From assembly GCA_014360385.1 (NCBI GenBank), contig JACIXO010000057.1, positions 1-7,730 of the forward strand: DNA of 7,730 bases, given 5' to 3'. Shown in pieces: positions 6,901-7,730 of the stretch. Both the position numbers and the translations under genes were made by a program. The stretch is from Actinomycetota bacterium (GTDB lineage: Bacteria; Actinomycetota; Humimicrobiia; Humimicrobiales; Humimicrobiaceae). The notes beneath the pieces are model-generated. The model saw only the letters and a list, made by a program, of their open reading frames with translations, did not search any database and had not been told where the DNA came from. Positions within the stretch are counted from its first letter, which is position 1; every line of letters begins with the position of its first letter.

Positions 6901-7730
6901 TTTATGTAATTAATCACAATAGAGTACGCAAGCCCTGCAAGTATATCTTCAATGCTTGCACCCTTTTGATAATGAGAATAAACATTAGTCTCCATAAATA
7001 CGGTACATCTTTCACCAAGGTTAAGCGGGGAGGTAGCAGCCATTGCCCTCTCTCCAAAATCCTCTATTTTTATACCAAATCGCTCTGCCTGCTCTTCAAG
7101 AAAAGATCCTGTCCCGGCAGCGCAAATTTTATTCATTTCAAAATCCACTACCACACCATTCTCGAGAGAAATATACTTAGAATCCTGTCCACCTATTTCA
7201 AATATTGTGTCAACCTCAGGGTCTATGTTTGCTGCTGCAGTTGCCTGTGCAGTAATCTCATTTATAACTACATCAGCTCCAACAAGATCCCCAATAAGAT
7301 ATCTTCCAGAGCCAGTCGTTCCAACGGCTTTTACATCTATCCTGTCTCCAACTTCCATGCCAATTATTTCTATACCTTTTCTTACAGCTTCTATAGGTCT
7401 ACCAGCAGTCCTTAAGTAAACCTTTGAAATAAGTTTCTTATCTTTATCTATTGCAACTACATTCGTACTTATCGAACCAACATCAATTCCTATATAGGCT
7501 TCAACTTTTTTGCCATTGGTTTTCACGATATTGAAATTGTACTTTTCATAGTTTCTGGCAGGGAGCTTTGATTTCTCTATAACAAGAGATCTAAATGTTT
7601 CTCTTTGATATTTAAAATTCTTTAAAAAATCCGAAAGCCTAGCGCTTACCTGGTTAAGGTCAAAATTCATCTCTTCGCCTCTGAAAACCAGGTTTAATGC
7701 TGCACCTATTGCTCCAATTGAAGCCTGGTG
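3981..7730 (-). CDS. Giant acyl-CoA dehydratase activase-like protein (BadF/BadG ATPase fused to DUF2229-type domains), 5' end outside window
   Basis: The frame is open to the right edge: 20 codons (HQASIGAIGAALNLVFRGEE) precede the first Met at 7670 and match the end of an activase ATPase domain, so that Met is internal. Numbering from it, a second ASKHA ATPase domain spans about 58-315: GIDVGSISTN (61-70), EIGGQDSK (158-165), and C183 (KICAAGTG) with C222 (ERCTVF). Their 39-residue spacing equals that of the cysteines bridging the [4Fe-4S] cluster in HgdC. Next come C339/C342/C346/C365, a repeat linker (396-423), and a long C-terminal region resembling DUF2229 and HgdB-like domains, with AETCFPMK (484-491), NFGCGPDS (699-706), GKECYPF (822-828), YGPCRFGQY (855-863) and PFTCMPGT (1173-1180). 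Family knowledge: ATP-driven electron injection to a very low-potential Fe-S partner. The substrate is unknown; this giant fused type is uncharacterised as far as I know. About 230 residues are probably missing upstream. The minus-strand stop TGA is at 3981-3983. Confidence 0.93.
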   Translation of the reverse strand, partial: HQASIGAIGAALNLVFRGEEMNFDLNQVSARLSDFLKNFKYQRETFRSLVIEKSKLPARNYEKYNFNIVKTNGKKVEAYIGIDVGSISTNVVAIDKDKKLISKVYLRTAGRPIEAVRKGIEIIGMEVGDRIDVKAVGTTGSGRYLIGDLVGADVVINEITAQATAAANIDPEVDTIFEIGGQDSKYISLENGVVVDFEMNKICAAGTGSFLEEQAERFGIKIEDFGERAMAATSPLNLGERCTVFMETNVYSHYQKGASIEDILAGLAYSIVINYINRVVGRKKIGNKIFFQGAVAFNKAVVAAFENYLGKEIIVPENHEVTGAIGAAIRALENKPENSRFRGFEEIANIKYSQSSFECKGCPNMCEIKRVTIEGSNQLFYGGRCEKYEKKKSEKIQIKDLFSERDDILLSSYKRSKLSNTGSKLSNTESKLSGNGSKLSNGDFLRSVPDGEELKIKIGIPFTMLTYEFYPFWEAFFRELGFDVVLSDKTNKKIIIDGLNLAVAETCFPMKVVLGHVQNLIEKGIDYLFIPSIRDMPCTDKQIEGERTGSYPCPLVQGISSFVKSSIGINSSRILDPLINFSFKEYLKNEQLQNLGKKLGRSKSQINKAIKQAYRAQEIFYATIRQKGEEALKSLREDEIAVVIISRPYNSCDVNISMDIPGKLRNIGLQAIPLDYLPLERVDIFHQWPNMYWEFGDRILRAVEIIKKDSRLYPVYITNFGCGPDSFIIQYFEREIDRPFLKIEIDEHTAGAGVITRCEAFYDSLKNVRRLEKSCGSYGFKKDRKDLKEPIFSRKEGRKIFIPYMGDGAYAIQAAFRSAGIDSEVMYSDSETLEFGRKYSVGKECYPFIITTGDILKTLKYNNPAKSAFLMPLTYGPCRFGQYNKMQKILLKELGYHDVPIIAPGAPESEQFYKEYDMEGARGAKLYLRALAGIFTIDYLNKFLMHVRPYEIKKGESQEIYNKFLSQVCTALENSNDKRIVETLSEIIKLAKVEFENVPVNRIPKPLIGIVGEIYIRNNPFSNNEIIKRVEELGGEVTIPDFSEWVYHTNATGRLNIAIKQKDLYYKILKSFNLKNNFSNGTYVNNDNHGKNSIFDREISFSELIRLLLNFARGIRVFLANRLFKVMILRYHHLLERPIRNSSFVDLGEADIYEIWDNAEPYIIKWFGEAALSVGKSVDWIKKGVNGIVNVLPFTCMPGTMVTAISKRIREEYRIPWLNLAFDGLEQGTTETRLEAFMYQAKQHKNYQK
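6402..6485 (-). repeat. Four in-frame copies of a 21-bp tandem repeat (SKLSNTG-type linker)
   Basis: The segment is exactly 4 x 21 bp and lies inside the activase gene. It encodes SKLSNTG, SKLSNTE, SKLSGNG and SKLSNGD (residues 396-423 counted from Met 7670). The plus-strand core CTTAACTTGGA is identical in three copies and has one change in the other, while the remaining bases vary. It sits between the cysteine-rich end of the ATPase part and the start of the DUF2229-like part, so it forms a flexible, polar, Ser/Asn/Lys-rich interdomain linker. Because the unit is a multiple of three, copy-number change would alter linker length without a frameshift. Confidence 0.9.

Noticed and set aside
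6774..7415. A 213-codon plus-strand open frame opposite the activase ATPase domain
   Set aside because: It is exactly antisense to a strongly conserved domain, has a low-complexity Ser/Tyr/Cys-rich translation, and no ribosome binding site context or family resemblance.
1..7730. tRNA, rRNA, transposase or phage genes
   Set aside because: No cloverleaf-like sequence, rRNA motif or mobile-element protein was recognised on either strand.

Overview
The window is an AT-rich segment in which every credible gene lies on the minus strand. The proteins are oxygen-sensitive and rich in iron-sulfur centres: a 2-hydroxyacyl-CoA-dehydratase-type activase, a split ferredoxin-type glutamate synthase and a ferredoxin-like subunit. 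With strong AGGAG-type ribosome binding sites, low GC and sigma-A-like promoters, this suggests a strictly anaerobic low-GC Firmicute of the Clostridia. That assignment is inference from gene content; no taxonomic marker gene is present.

In the direction of transcription (right to left): (1) 7730-3981 is a giant acyl-CoA dehydratase activase-like protein whose 5' end lies outside the window. Visible are the last residues of a first ATPase domain, a complete second ATPase domain with its two cluster-binding cysteines, a cysteine-rich segment, a linker made of a 21-bp tandem repeat, and a long C-terminal half with the conserved cysteine motifs of the uncharacterised activase-associated domains. 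(2) 3980-3405 is a 576-bp intergenic region with a GC-rich patch, short repeats, a very good promoter (3784-3811), a hairpin (3661-3694) and a near-perfect terminator (3598-3648). Together these outline an RNA of about 180 nt that is either a free small RNA or an attenuator-type leader for the genes that follow. (3) 3404-2055 is a class II glutamine amidotransferase module, and 1982-366 a ferredoxin/FMN glutamate synthase core. (4) After a 177-bp gap with repeats, 188-1 is the start of a 4Fe-4S ferredoxin-like subunit that runs off the left edge.

Genes 3 and 4 fit the split, archaeal-type glutamate synthase found in anaerobes. The amidotransferase releases ammonia from glutamine, the FMN protein combines it with 2-oxoglutarate, and small Fe-S and flavin subunits feed electrons. 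The GXGXG domain and a flavin oxidoreductase are not in the window and may lie beyond the left edge. The giant activase is separated from this cluster by a terminator and is probably an independent transcription unit.

The most interesting parts are the candidate regulatory RNA between the two units, including a possible antiterminator pairing, and the giant activase with its repeat-built linker.
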